Origin: Megaustenia siamemsis
Lineage: Eukaryota > Mollusca > Gastropoda > Stylommatophora > Ariophantidae
Assembly (NCBI GenBank): GCA_032433765.1
Contig: JAVIAB010000024.1
Coordinates: 16,838,648-16,902,647, forward strand
Length of the DNA stretch: 64,000 nucleotides
Direction: 5' to 3'
Below the pieces are notes generated by a model. It was not told where the DNA came from, searched no databases, and saw only the letters and a list, made by a program, of their open reading frames with translations. Numbering within the stretch: the stretch's first letter is position 1; the number at the start of each line of letters is the position of its first letter. The translations under genes were made by a program, and so were the position numbers. Shown here in pieces: positions 1-10,674 of this stretch.

Positions 1-607
1 ACAACCACAGCTACAGCTCATTGTTACTGTACACGAGAAACAATAACAAAGTTATCAGTATGGCTACTAGCCCCTTATAACTTAGCTGCACCAATAAAAG
101 CATGCAAACAAAGCATTAGAATAAAGACTTAGTCCCGTGTGTAACCTCTGGCACATAAGACCATCGCTTGAAGTCTCCGCTGCTGTGTTTGTTCTCAAAC
201 CTTCCCCCTATATGGAGCCGTTTTCCTTCAGTTCTTTATCAATCACTCTACGCTGTCTGTATGGGTCTTCCTTTTGTTCCCGTCACCTGGAGTTAGCGAA
301 CAGCTACTCTCGGTATAATTTGCCAGCTATATATGGCATTCTAAGAACATAGTGAAACCAGCGTGTTCATGGATGTCATTATTGGTGGTTTTCTTGTGAA
401 GATGTTTGTTGGATGCAACTTGTTAGGTCAAACAACAAACATCAAGCATTTTGTTTAGAAACCTACTGACTTCTAGCTAGAGATAGATTGAAAAATACAG
501 AAAAAAATCAATAAACTTGTCCAGAGATTGTTTAGCTGGTTTCTTTTGTGACCTAATGTTGTAAAGAGGAACCAACAGCAGCTGCTTAGTTCTAAATTAT
601 GTTCCGT
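1..607. other. No recognisable feature
   Basis: I see no gene, RNA or repeat here. Short ORFs of up to about 70 codons occur, but they look like chance openings. Confidence 0.5.
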
Positions 608-663
608 TTATACCGCGTTTACACTTATCCTAACGTCATCAAGTGCCAAACATACAAGAAGAA

Positions 664-1685
664 GATGATGCTCTGTAGTTTCACGTAGCTGTATACAAAG
701 ATGATGCGCTGTAGTTTCACGTAGCTGTATACAAAGATGATGCGCTGTAGTTTCACGTAGCTGTATACAAAGATGATGCGCTGTAGTTTCACGTAGCTGT
801 ATACAAAGATGATGCGCTGTAGTTTCACGTAGCTGTATACAAAGATGATGCGCTGTAGGTTCACGTAGCTGTATACAAAGATGATGCTCTGTAGTTTCAC
901 ATAGCTGTATACAAAGATGATGCGCTGTAGTTTCACGTAGCTGTATACAAAGATGATGCGCTGTAGTTTCACGTAGCTGTATACAAAGATGATGCGCTGT
1001 AGTTTCACGTAGCTGTATACAAAGATGATGCTCTGTAGTTTCACGTAGCTGTATACAAAGATGATGCGCTGTAGTTTCACGTAGCTGTATACAAAGATGA
1101 TGCTCTGTAGTTTCACATAGCTGTATACAAAGATGATGCTCTGTAGTTTCACGTAGCTGTATACAAAGATGATGCGCTGTAGTTTCACCTATATGTGTAC
1201 AAAGATGATGCGCTGTAGTTTCACGTAGTTGTGTGTACAAAGATGATGCGCTGTAGTTTCACGTAGTTGTGTGTACAAAGATGATGCGCTGTAGTTTCAC
1301 GTAGTTGTGTGTACAAAGATGATGCGCTGTAGTTTCACGTAGTTGTGTGTACAAAGATGATGCGCTGTAGTTTCACGTCGCTGTATACAAAGACGATGCG
1401 CTGTAGTTTCACCTATATGTGTACAAAGATGATGCGCTGTAGTTTCACCTATATGTGTACAAAGATGATGCGCTGTAGTTTCACATAGATGTGTACAAAG
1501 ATGATGCGCTGTAGTTTCACATAGATGTGTACAAATATGATGCTCTGTAGTTTCACGTAGATGTGTACAAAGATGATGCTCTGTAGTTTCACGTAGATGT
1601 GTACAAATATGATGCTCTGTAGTTTCACGTAAATGTGTACAAATATGATGCTCTGTAGTTTCACGTAGATGTGTACAAAGATGAT
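664..1685. repeat. Minisatellite, 36-bp unit, about 28 copies
   Basis: The unit starts GATGATGCGCTGTAGTTTCA and is followed by a variable 16-18 bp segment ending in ACAAA. Sub-types are in blocks. CGTAGCTGTATACAAA units fill about 664-1190. A 38-bp form with CGTAGTTGTGTGTACAAA fills about 1209-1377. CTATATGTGTACAAA and ATAGATGTGTACAAA forms follow. Because 36 is divisible by 3, the minus strand stays open for about 210 codons as a 12-residue repeat, and the 38-bp units end that opening. I read the ORF as a by-product of the array, not a gene. Confidence 0.95.
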
Positions 1686-1689
1686 ATTA

Positions 1690-2530
1690 TGGGGTGTTTT
1701 ATAAATACTCCGAAACAGGAGACAATTTCCTCTCCCCTGTACCGTACTCCCCACTACTGGCTCTTCTCCCCTCCCCTTTCCTCAATTGCCTTTCAGCATC
1801 CAGGGCAAGATAGTTTGTGGTCTTGTGTGTTTTCGGTTGGTTTCTTCAGTTGTTATGTTTTCAAGTGTTAATTGCGTTGTGTGATCCATCTTTTTGAGGA
1901 TCCATATCGTTTATAGATAGCTGTGTGGGGTTTAGCTGTTCCTGTCTTCAATCAAGTCATTCAAAGTGTTCTCTCTTCACATATTCTGATGCAGCAGTAA
2001 TCTTTAGACTTAGCCGTTTTCTTCGTTCTTCACTTCCAATTTTGTCTGTCAAGAAGGCCCCCGCCATACTCCTGTTCTATCCTATTGACTATTCTCGATT
2101 CTAGTGTCCATGTTTGGCACTGACGTCACAATGTAGGAATTAAAACTGTGTTGGAACGAGCTCTCTTGCGTGTGCTGTGTTGGTCAATATCAGACCATTT
2201 GGCCACCGGTCTGGCTTGAGTGTATCACCGCTGCTTGTTGTGGTCATACGTCACTAGATCGCTTATATGTGACAAGTGAAATATTGCGCATGAGAATTAC
2301 AAACCCACAGGAGGAAGGCAGCTTTATTATTGGGAGAGTAATGTGATGAGAAGTGGGGATAACAAGAACCTGTCAGGATGAACACGCAATGACAAACGAC
2401 AATGGAAATCCACAGTAATCAAAATTCGATAGAGGGACAGCATGCAGCATGATAGATGACGTTGACATTATTAACCAATTCACATCTCATATCACATGCA
2501 CGTTTTCTCTCTCCGAGGAAGTAGTGGCTT
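1690..2530. other. No recognisable feature
   Basis: Unique-looking sequence following the array, with a few pyrimidine-rich stretches. No gene or repeat was recognised. Confidence 0.45.
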
Positions 2531-2532
2531 TA

Positions 2533-2640
2533 CTTGGCTGAGAGGGCACCACATGTTATCCTTGCTAGCACGGCTGCTTGGTTCAATCTCAAGGTGTCAC
2601 TTCAGTTCTAAACCCGGCAAACTATGTAGCTTTTATCGTT
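2533..2640 (+). mobile_element. tRNA-derived SINE head (family shared with 37.57 kb)
   Basis: An A-box-like TGGCTGAGAGGG lies about 45 bp before a B-box-like GGTTCAATCTC, the spacing of a pol III type 2 promoter. The part from CACGGCTG through the B box to AGTTCTAA recurs, diverged, at about 37567-37615. That recurrence makes a dispersed SINE more likely than a single tRNA gene. No tRNA cloverleaf is intact enough to be called functional. Confidence 0.5.
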
Positions 2641-2711
2641 GAAAGACAGGTCTACCACTTCCTGCTCGTTCTCTTTATTTGGGGGTATTTTTAATTAAGG
2701 GGGTTTACATT

Positions 2712-2805
2712 TGTGACATCACAGGTGATGTGGATTTTAATTTGTTACATCACAGGTGAAGTGGATTTTAATTTATGACATCTCATGTGGGGGTGGGGAG
2801 TTCAT
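2712..2805. repeat. Short imperfect tandem repeat, ~32 bp unit
   Basis: About 2.7 copies of a unit containing GACATCACAGGTGATGTGGA and then TTTTAATTT. The copies differ by a few substitutions (GTTACATCACAGGTGAAGTG, ATGACATCTCATGTGG). Confidence 0.75.
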
Positions 2806-2809
2806 TTTG

Positions 2810-3185
2810 TGACTCACAAACAAATGTGAATATTTCTACTTTAACGTTTAACATTAGTAGTAATATTTCAGACAATGAATGCTCATGAGCACAGACATTA
2901 CCATGGAGCTCTGATACCAAATATTTCAATTTTAAGCACAAATGTTATGAAATTTAATGTGCGACTTTATCTAATTATGGGAAGTGCAGTGTGATTTGAT
3001 TTTGTACACTCCCTACTTCTGAAATGAGCAAATGAACAATAAAACATGTCCGAATGCCTTATCAGTTATATGGTAATATTATTTCTAAACTCAGATAGTT
3101 AGGGGACACATTTCTCGTTTGACTGTGCCACCTAGAGATTGGTAAAAGAGCTCCACCTCCAGGCTCCTAAGTCCAGAAATATCAT
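2810..3185. other. No recognisable feature
   Basis: AT-rich sequence with no supported gene or repeat. Confidence 0.4.
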
Positions 3186-3189
3186 TGGT

Positions 3190-3835
3190 ATATCATGTCA
3201 TCATCAAGTACCGGGTCTGCTGGCGCAGGTGATCATGTCTCTCCACAACTTTCGATCTCGACAGTTATTTATCATTTCTGTTGTTGACCTTCTGCCAAGC
3301 CATTCTATTAAGCTGTCTGGTATCTTATCTCTTCGCTTCCCTCTATCTCTTCGTCCCTCAATTTTTCCAGTTGTTACAATATATTCCAGTTGTTCTCTTC
3401 TCATTACATGGCCAAAAAATGATGATTGTTTCTTCCTAATATTGAAAATTAGCTATCTTTTTGCTTTGGCCTCTTTCAGAACATCTTCATTACTCTTCTT
3501 AGCTGTCCATGGTATTCTCAACATTCTTCTGCAAAACCACATTTCTACAGACTCCAGTGATTTTCTTGTCTGTTGTCCTATTGTCCATGACTTTTATCCA
3601 TATGTTAAGACTGGCTCTACATAACATTTAAGAACTCTTTTCTTGTTTCTATTGTCAAAAATGGATTGCATAGATGATCCTCATTTTTTTTAAAGCTGCT
3701 TTTGCCTGGGCCATTCCGCATCTCACTTCCTTTGTACATCTTTATATGTATAGTATGTACAAGCCAAGTAAAGCGATCAGTCACTCTATCGAGTGTCTTC
3801 CCTGCGTCATCTTTATTACCTTTCATACTCTTTTA
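3190..3835 (-). mobile_element. LINE-A 3' fragment (ORF2 C-terminal tail, decayed)
   Basis: Read on the minus strand this is the C-terminal tail of a non-LTR retrotransposon ORF2. From 5' to 3' it has an AxAxFKK..HLCNPFLTIETRK segment (about 3620-3700), then LRIPWTAKKSNE, then MRREQLEYIVTTGKIEGRRD, then DRKLWRDMITCASRPGT at the very end. After the coding end comes the family tail (ATG)n, seen on the plus strand as CATCATCAAGTACC at about 3197-3210. The same protein segments occur in the better copy at 58243-59153. Frameshifts split it. The body with endonuclease and reverse transcriptase is missing, as expected of a 5'-truncated insertion. Confidence 0.85.
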
Positions 3836-3844
3836 TACCTCTTT

Positions 3845-4550
3845 CTCTAGTTTTCTTTCTGTCATCGTACCCTAGGGAATACCTCCTTTCATTCATCCTC
3901 ATGAGACTCTAATTTCCTATTTTTCACTGTTTGGCTCCTTTTGGTCCAAGTAAATCCTACCTGCCCTATTGTCCATTAATCATATTACCAACATCTACGT
4001 AAATCCTGGCCATATTTTCTTTTCGCCATTTTTCAGATCAGAGTTAGGCTTTATTTTAGAATAGTATTTGCCTATCGTGATCTTTGCATATTTTTTGCTT
4101 CGCACCTGATGAAGGCTTTTGTCGAAACGTGGTTGTTTGCCTCATCTCTATACTAAATTAGCTGTTAGATACAATCTTATGTTTATTTTACAGTGACTAC
4201 TATCGCTGACTACTTTCCAGAACTTAAGATCTCACTCCTACACATGTTGGCTGCGAAAACAGGCTGAATACAAAATGAAAAGCAAACCAGTACCAAAAAA
4301 AATCATTGATAAAATCGGATGTATTTGACCGAAAGGCGACATAACACAACGCACGCTTAAAAAGCACACTTAACGTCCTTTTAAGTTAAGGGCTGTGACG
4401 AGCAATCATCGGGAGAAAGCCGAAAAGTATTACCTCAGCGTCGTTGAAGCGTACACTCGTACATGCGAAGCTGATAGTACACACTTCTCTCTCATGTGTT
4501 CTTGGAGATAATTGGGGAAGGGGTAGAGAGAAAGAGGGTAGGGTAGGGAG
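3845..4550. other. Mostly unannotated; short hammerhead-like core at 4106-4127
   Basis: No gene was seen. Positions 4106-4112 read CTGATGA and 4124-4127 read GAAA, separated by a possible GGC/GUC mini-stem with a TTTT loop. This resembles the core of the hammerhead ribozymes carried by Penelope-like elements. I could not find a convincing stem III or cleavage triad, and one extra A sits at the base of stem II. It may equally be chance or a coding relic. Confidence 0.2.
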
Positions 4551-4559
4551 AAAGGAGGG

Positions 4560-5155
4560 GGAGGGGTTATTGACTTATTTGCGGGTCATTATCATTGCAC
4601 TCCGAAATTGCCCATAGGTGCTCAGATCCCCTCCCCAGAAAGTCCCTCAGCATCCAGCGATTGACGACTCCAGTTCAACGTTGGATGATTATGTCTTCTT
4701 ACACGCCCACTAAGTTTCTCGTTTCTGGCTGTGCCCATCTTAACTTCCATCTTTCATCCGAAGGCGTGACGTAGACTCATGGTTGTCGAAGTCCTGTGCC
4801 CTTCCCACATCTTGGAGGACATTAATGATGTCCGCCCGATCTATTGGTTGACCGTCTTCAACAACAACACAGGTAGCCAATCCGCCCGCTCTCTCCCCGT
4901 ATTCTCGCATGCCCAGGGACGTAGACAAAGGTAATTCCGAGTATTTGTTGTACTTCTGCAATGACTCTACCCATTGTCGTCTTACAGAACCCGCCTCTAC
5001 TTTCTTTATCATGCTCATCGAATCACTTAGTATGCAGGCATGGATGTAGTCTTGTGACTCGAAACAGATGAATGCCCTTGCCACTGTCATCACCTCCATC
5101 GTCATGCTACTCGTTGTCATAAACCAATGTCTTCTTTCTAACTGGAAGATCAATC
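4560..5155 (-). mobile_element. LINE ORF2 C-terminus with decayed RNase H domain
   Basis: The minus strand carries a 137-codon open frame (4740-5153) resembling the RNase H domain of jockey-type LINEs. TTSSMTMEV is followed by ILSDSMSMIKKVEAG, in the positions of the catalytic Glu and Asp segments, and then a QDVGRAQDF segment. Downstream (about 4560-4740), after frameshifts, comes the C-terminal end with RDFLGRGSEHLW. A second, much shorter relic of this end lies at 6735-6800. The reverse transcriptase that should precede the RNase H is absent. Confidence 0.7.
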
Positions 5156-5164
5156 AATCTCTAC

Positions 5165-5510
5165 GTACTAGGTATAAGTCAGAGGGATCAGACACCAATT
5201 TTTACAGATTTTTATCATTCCTATAGTAACACACACCCACACGCCATCAAACACAGAACGCAGCCGGTCTAGGGAAGAGCTGATATTAAATTGTCCCAAC
5301 AGGTTCGGGACTAACACGACGTGTATGTAGGCAACTACTACTCGGCAAAACCTCGAAGAAATGACACCAGCTATCAAACACGTGTTTTGTTAGGAGTGCC
5401 ATCAAAATTCGAAGCAAAGGCCAAGTCCATTACAGCGTAGGACATTGTAGACCCCTACCATACAATCATGGCTGTGCAGTTACATTCAGTCGGGAATTAG
5501 TTTTTTATTT
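5165..5510. other. No recognisable feature
   Basis: No supported gene or repeat. Confidence 0.4.
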
Positions 5511-5514
5511 TATT

Positions 5515-5538
5515 TTGTGTGTGTGTGGGGGGGGGGGG

Positions 5539-5567
<29 letters not shown>
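5515..5567. repeat. Compound microsatellite (GT)n-(G)n-(AG)n
   Basis: A short GT run, then a G run of about 14, then an (AG) run of about 13 repeats. Confidence 0.95.
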
Positions 5568-5569
<2 letters not shown>

Positions 5570-6730
5570 ATCTGTAAGTTTAAAAAAAAAGGTAATAGGT
5601 AAGTACGAAATCATAAAAGTTTAATCGGGGAGAGGTAATAAAAAAAATGTAACCGGGGAGTGGTATCACGCAGGAATCGGTAAATAACAAATACAGGAGG
5701 TATGAAGAATAGAAAAAATGGAATCTAGGAGGCGTAGAAAAAAAAAAAAAAAGAATTAGGGTAGAGAAAACAAAGGAAAAAAGATTTGAGTACAATGAAA
5801 AAAAAAAAAAAACAGAAGTCTAGAAAATTAGGTAGCAGAATATTAAAATGTGCTTTTTTTTTCATTTTTTTAACAATTATTTCCGGTGGGGTGTTGGAGG
5901 AGAATGTAATAATGGCATTATGGAAATAGAGGAACCATAAAGTCGAGTAATGGAAAACTGGGTAGTCGAGGAGGATTCGAAGAAAACGAGGAATCCAACA
6001 ATAAATATAAGAGTCGGAATGGATTATTTGTTATACGGTGAAGATTTACAGCAACATCACGCAATGTAGGATAGCACACGGAGACATATAAATCACCAAG
6101 TCAGATCATGTTGAATGTGAAACAAGAACAATGCAGAAAGTGACCGGGAATATCAACACGAGAAACGTGTGTGTGTGCACGCAGAGCCATAGTTGTGATA
6201 GATGTCTGCTAGGTTTGCTTCAGGCCAGTTTGACAATCAACGTGACAAGCGGCTCTGGGACGTCGGTCCTTCCAGCTCATGTTTGCCGTGCAGCAACACA
6301 GACAACAAATAAATATGAGATACGGCCGGAATGGATCAATGAGATGAGATATGGCTGGAATAGATCAATGTTCGCTTCCTCTTTCTTACTTATATACTGG
6401 AGAGGGGTTTTTTTTGGTTAGGAAAATAATAGGGGGAGGGAGGGAGAGATAGATTGGAAAAAAGATAAATGGGGAAATGATATTTGAAGAGGGCTAGTCT
6501 AAGACATGGTGGAACAGCACAAGGGCTCGATAATGTTGTTGGGGGGGGGGGGGAGAAGTATTTAAGATAAATACTAGAAATGTGTCTTGTGTGAAAATAT
6601 GAATGTGGCAAACGATCGCATACAAGTGTATGTACTTGACGTGTATAAAACGGAACGAGTGATTACCGCGACTCCACATGAAATGATTTAAATGATAAAG
6701 TGGAATCTTATTTTAGTGGACATATCATCC
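5570..6730. other. A-rich and purine-rich stretch, no gene
   Basis: Several A runs (about 5738-5752 and 5797-5812) sit in a purine-rich strand, with a G run at about 6541-6553. ORFs seen on either strand follow from this composition. No domain was recognised. Confidence 0.45.
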
Positions 6731-6734
6731 TCTC

Positions 6735-6800
6735 ATAAGAAATTCCGTAGGTGCTCGGATCCCCTCCCTCAGTATACACCTCAGCGTGTAGCCACTGACA
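6735..6800 (-). mobile_element. Short relic of the RNase H LINE 3' coding end
   Basis: The reverse complement matches the 4620-4690 region: GGGAGGGGATCCGAGCACCT here against GGGGAGGGGATCTGAGCACC there, with similar sequence around it. Only about 60 bp survive. Confidence 0.5.
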
Positions 6801-7200
6801 ACAATAATTATGTGCTGATTTAACAACACTTATATTCTTCAGAACGAGAATATGGCTTGAATGTGTTACAACTGCCTTATTCTACGGACTCATACTTGAG
6901 AATGTTTCAATCTCTGTAAGGAACAATGAAGAACTCATTTACGTTCATATTGTTTCTCTGTGTAGTCTTACACTACAGGACGACACATTCAGATATGTGT
7001 CCACACACACACACACACACTGCCACTAACTTTAATGTAAAAGAAAACGAGGGCGCCCCCCCCCCCAACCAAACGTCTAGGGGTGTCTATGGAAGACTGT
7101 TTTAGTATTCATATTTGTTAATAACCAACGGTACGTTTTTCTGTGTGATGTGGTAGATAGCACGCCAGGCCGCCTCACTTTCTGAGAGACCAAAAGGCAA
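6800..7200. other. No gene; short (AC)n and C runs
   Basis: Contains (AC)n at about 7001-7020 and a C run near 7057-7066. Nothing else was recognised. Confidence 0.45.
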
Positions 7201-7209
7201 TGTATTCGT

Positions 7210-7295
7210 TTTTCCATAGGCGTGGTGACCCCCCACCCTTTCAAAGCTGATGTTCAGTAATGAGCGCACTAACCGCTGGACCAGCACTACCTCAA
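7210..7295 (-). mobile_element. Possible tRNA-derived SINE head
   Basis: The minus strand reads TGGTCCAGCGGTTAGTGCGC at about 7272-7290, a good A-box-like segment. The expected B box is degenerate (around a TTTGAAAG stretch). Only one copy was seen in the window, so this is weak. Confidence 0.3.
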
Positions 7296-7957
7296 AAAGC
7301 CTGACACAACTGCTACCACTAGCGCCCAGCCACTATTAAACGTCGTGTCCGCTGATCTCCATAACGATCAGTTTCTACAGCTATCAAATCTGTTCACGTT
7401 CTCTTCAGCAAGGCATGAGGCTCCCTACCAGACGACAGCTTTTCGAACCCAGTCCTTTCCGCAATAACGTTGTTGTTTGGTAGTTTCCTCTTGCCCTCCA
7501 TAACGTTGAGTGCTACAACTCATATAACCGGGCCTCGTAATCAAAAGTTGTAATCACCACTGAAATGAACTATCGTTGAACAAATAATTATGTGTAACAA
7601 AATGTCCATGTATTTTTTGTATGCTGACAGTCTAACATAAGAACCAGAATGATGTTAACAAAGGCTTGAGTGCAGCCATTTACAGTTAAGTTGTTGCCAG
7701 CATCACACACACCTATAGCGCTTCTTGTGTCCACCTTGTTGGCGCTTGTCTTTCTGCAGCTGGACAAAGTAGGCTGGTGGTATGAGCACGATATGGCCTG
7801 TCAAATGGATCTGAACCTGCATCACAGAACAGGAGTGCGGATATCAGCTCTGACCAGTTGCAGGTTTTTTAAATTGTGTCCTACCTCTTAATGTATATTG
7901 AAAAGTACACTGTCTGTGTGTGTCTGCCTGCACGTGCGCACACACCAACGAACAAAG
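7296..7957. other. No recognisable feature
   Basis: No supported gene or repeat before the SINE-A insertion site. Confidence 0.4.
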
Positions 7958-7969
7958 CAAATATACAAG

Positions 7970-8232
7970 TAAAGTAAAAGTGGTAAAGTACCTCCCTCAC
8001 GCCAAGTGGCGTATAGGGAAATATGGTGTTAGTGACCCGATATTTTACAGACCTTCAGCACATGATTATTGGGGTAATGTGGTCGGTATTACGCCCGTGC
8101 TGTTTTACTTTCACAGAAAAAAAATCTAGTACCCATTTAAGGCTGGGTGAACCCGGAAGCCGTCGGTTGGAAATGAAACCCTACCACTTGTCCTTTGTAG
8201 TCCAGTTCACTAACCACTGAGCTAGCACGGCT
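7970..8232 (-). mobile_element. SINE-A copy 1, with 12-bp target-site duplication
   Basis: tRNA-derived SINE in minus orientation. The tRNA-like head is at the right end (A-box region GCTCAGTGGTTAGTGA), the body carries CACGCCAAGTGGCGTATAGG, and the AAAGTA-type tail is at the left. The insertion is flanked by CAAATATACAAG at 7958-7969 and 8233-8244, an exact 12-bp direct repeat. The B box is mutated compared with the other copies (GAAATGAAACC where they have GGATCGAACC on the plus strand). Confidence 0.88.
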
Positions 8233-8244
8233 CAAATATACAAG

Positions 8245-8786
8245 GTTCTTACTTAATCTTATGTTTACCTACCGCCGTTATAATATATGAATGTAATTAA
8301 TGTCGATTGTATTATATCTCCGTAGGACAATACAAAACATTGGGATATTTAACACAGCAGCTTATTGTCACATTAAACACACATAAACGCATATATTAAT
8401 ATGAAAAAATAAATTGCAGCTTTTTTGATAGAGGCTGTCCAAAATCTACTACATTAGCCTGCCTCAATCTTTAAAATGATATTTTATGGGAGTGGTTTCA
8501 ATGAGTTAACACCAAACAGAAATGAGAGTTCGAACAACGCTAGGGAAATTAATAACATTACTATATTATTATTTTAATCGATCGGGGTAGAAATAAAAAC
8601 TCTGACCCCGAACACCCAGTAGGAGCAACAGCACTTGCAACATTTATTCTTCAACTTTATCGAAAACTTCTGGCACAACCTACACATGGAATTTAAAGCT
8701 CTAACGATTAATAGCGTCACAAAAAGTATATTTTCCAGCTAATTGTTCCTTATTATTAAGGATTATCCGTAGTTAAATATTTGTGA
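8245..8786. other. No recognisable feature
   Basis: AT-rich sequence between SINE-A and the 28-bp array. No gene was seen. Confidence 0.4.
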
Positions 8787-10674
8787 AGTGTAAAAGGGAT
8801 CGGTGATTGTAATGAAGTGTAAAGGACCGATTTTGTAGTGAAGCGTAAACGGGCCGGTGATTGTAGTGAAATGTAGAAGGGCCGGTGATTGTAGTGAAAT
8901 GTAGAAGGGCCAGTGATTGTAGTGAAATGTAGAAGAGCCAGTGATTGTAGTGAAATGTAGAAGAGCCAGTGATTGTAGTGAAATGTAGAAGAGCCAGTGA
9001 TTGCAGTGAAATGTAGAAGAGCCAGTGATTGTAGTGAAATGTAGAAGAGCCAGTAATTGCAGTGAAATGTAGAAGGGCCAGTGATTGTAGTGAAATGTAG
9101 AAGAGCCAGTGATTGCAGTGAAATGTAGAAGAGCCAGTGATTGTAGTGAAATGTAGAAGAGCCAGTGATTGCAGTGAAATGTAGAAGAGCCAGTGATTGT
9201 AGTGAAATGTAGAAGAGCCAGTGATTGTAGTGAAATGTAGAAGAGCCAGTAATTGCAGTGAAATGTAGAAGGGCCAGTGATTGTAGTGAAATGTAGAAGA
9301 GCCAGTGATTGCAGTGAAATGTAGAAGAGCCAGTGATTGCAGTGAAATGTAGAAGAGCCAGTGATTGCAGTGAAATGTAGAAGGGCCAGTGATTGCAGTG
9401 AAATGTAGAAGATCCAGTGATTGTAGTGAAATGTAGAAGATCCAGTGATTGCAGTGAAATGTAGAAGATCCAGTGATTGTAGTGAAATGTAGAAGATCCA
9501 GTGATTGCAGTGAAATGTAGAAGATCCAGTGATTGTAGTGAAATGTAGAAGATCCAGTGATTGCAGTGAAATGTAGAAGATCCAGTGATTGTAGTGAAAT
9601 GTAGAAGATCCAGTGATTGCAGTGAAATCTAGAAGATCCAGTGATTGCAGTGAAATGTAGAAGGGCCAGTGATTGCAGTGAAATGTAGAAGGGCCAGTGA
9701 TTGTAGTGAAATGTAGAAGGGCCAGTGATTGTAGTGAAATGTAGAAGGGCCAGTGATTGTAGTGAAATGTAGAAGGGCCAGTGATTGTAGTGAAATGTAG
9801 AAGGGCCAGTGATTGTAGTGAAATGTAGAAGGGCCAGTGATTGTAGTGAAATGTAGAAGGGCCAGTGATTGCAGTGCAATGTAGAAGGGCCAGTGATGGT
9901 AGTGAAATGTAGAAGGGCCAGTGATTGCAGTGAAATGTAGAAGGGCCAGTGATTGCAGTGAAATGTAGAAGATCCAGTGATTGCAGTGAAATGTAGAAGA
10001 TCCAGTGATTGCAGTGAAATGTAGAAGGGCCAGTGATTGTAGTGAAATGTAGAAGATCCAGTGATTGCAGTGAAATGTAGAAGGGCCAGTGATTGTAGTG
10101 AAATGTAGAAGATCCAGTGATTGTAGTGAAATGTAGAAGGGCCAGTGATTGCAGTGAAATGTAGAAGGGCCAGTGATTGTAGTGAAATGTAGAAGAGCCA
10201 GTGATTGTAGTGAAATGTAGAAGAGCCAGTGATTGTAGTGAAATGTAGAAGGGCCAGTGATTGTAGTGAAATGTAGAAGAGCCAGTGATTGTAGTGAAAT
10301 GTAGAAGGGCCAGTGATTGTAGTGAAATGTAGAAGAGCCAGTGATTGTAGTGAAATGTAGAAGAGCCAGTGATTGTAGTGAAATGTAGAAGAGCCAGTGA
10401 TTGTAGTGAAATGTAGAAGAGCCAGTGATTGTAGTGAAATGTAGAAGAGCCAGTGATTGTAGTGAAATGTAGAAGAGCCAGTGATTGCAGTGAAATGTAG
10501 AAGGGCCAGTGATTGTAGTGAAATGTAGAAGAGCCAGTGATTGCAGTGAAATGTAGAAGAGCCAGTGATTGTAGTGAAATGTAGAAGAGCCAGTGATTGC
10601 AGTGAAATGTAGAAGGGCCAGTGATTGTAGTGAAATGTAGAAGAGCCAGTGATTGCAGTGAAATCTAGAAGGGC
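8787..10674. repeat. Minisatellite, 28-bp unit, about 67 copies
   Basis: The unit is GTAGTGAAATGTAGAAGGGC then CAGTGATT. There are two main variable sites: GTAG or GCAG at the start, and GGGCC, GAGCC or GATCC at the 3' side. Combinations are clustered rather than random; about 9410-9640 is mostly GATCC units alternating GTAG/GCAG, a 56-bp dimer pattern. The first two or three units at 8787-8870 are the most diverged, as is common at array edges. 28 is not a multiple of 3, so minus-strand frames cycle through a 28-residue repeat, giving two stop-free ORFs of 368 and 354 codons. I do not regard these as genes. Confidence 0.97.

Noticed and set aside
664..1685. CRISPR array
   Set aside because: Units are directly adjacent with no unique spacers, and the context is eukaryotic. 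The same applies to all other arrays here.
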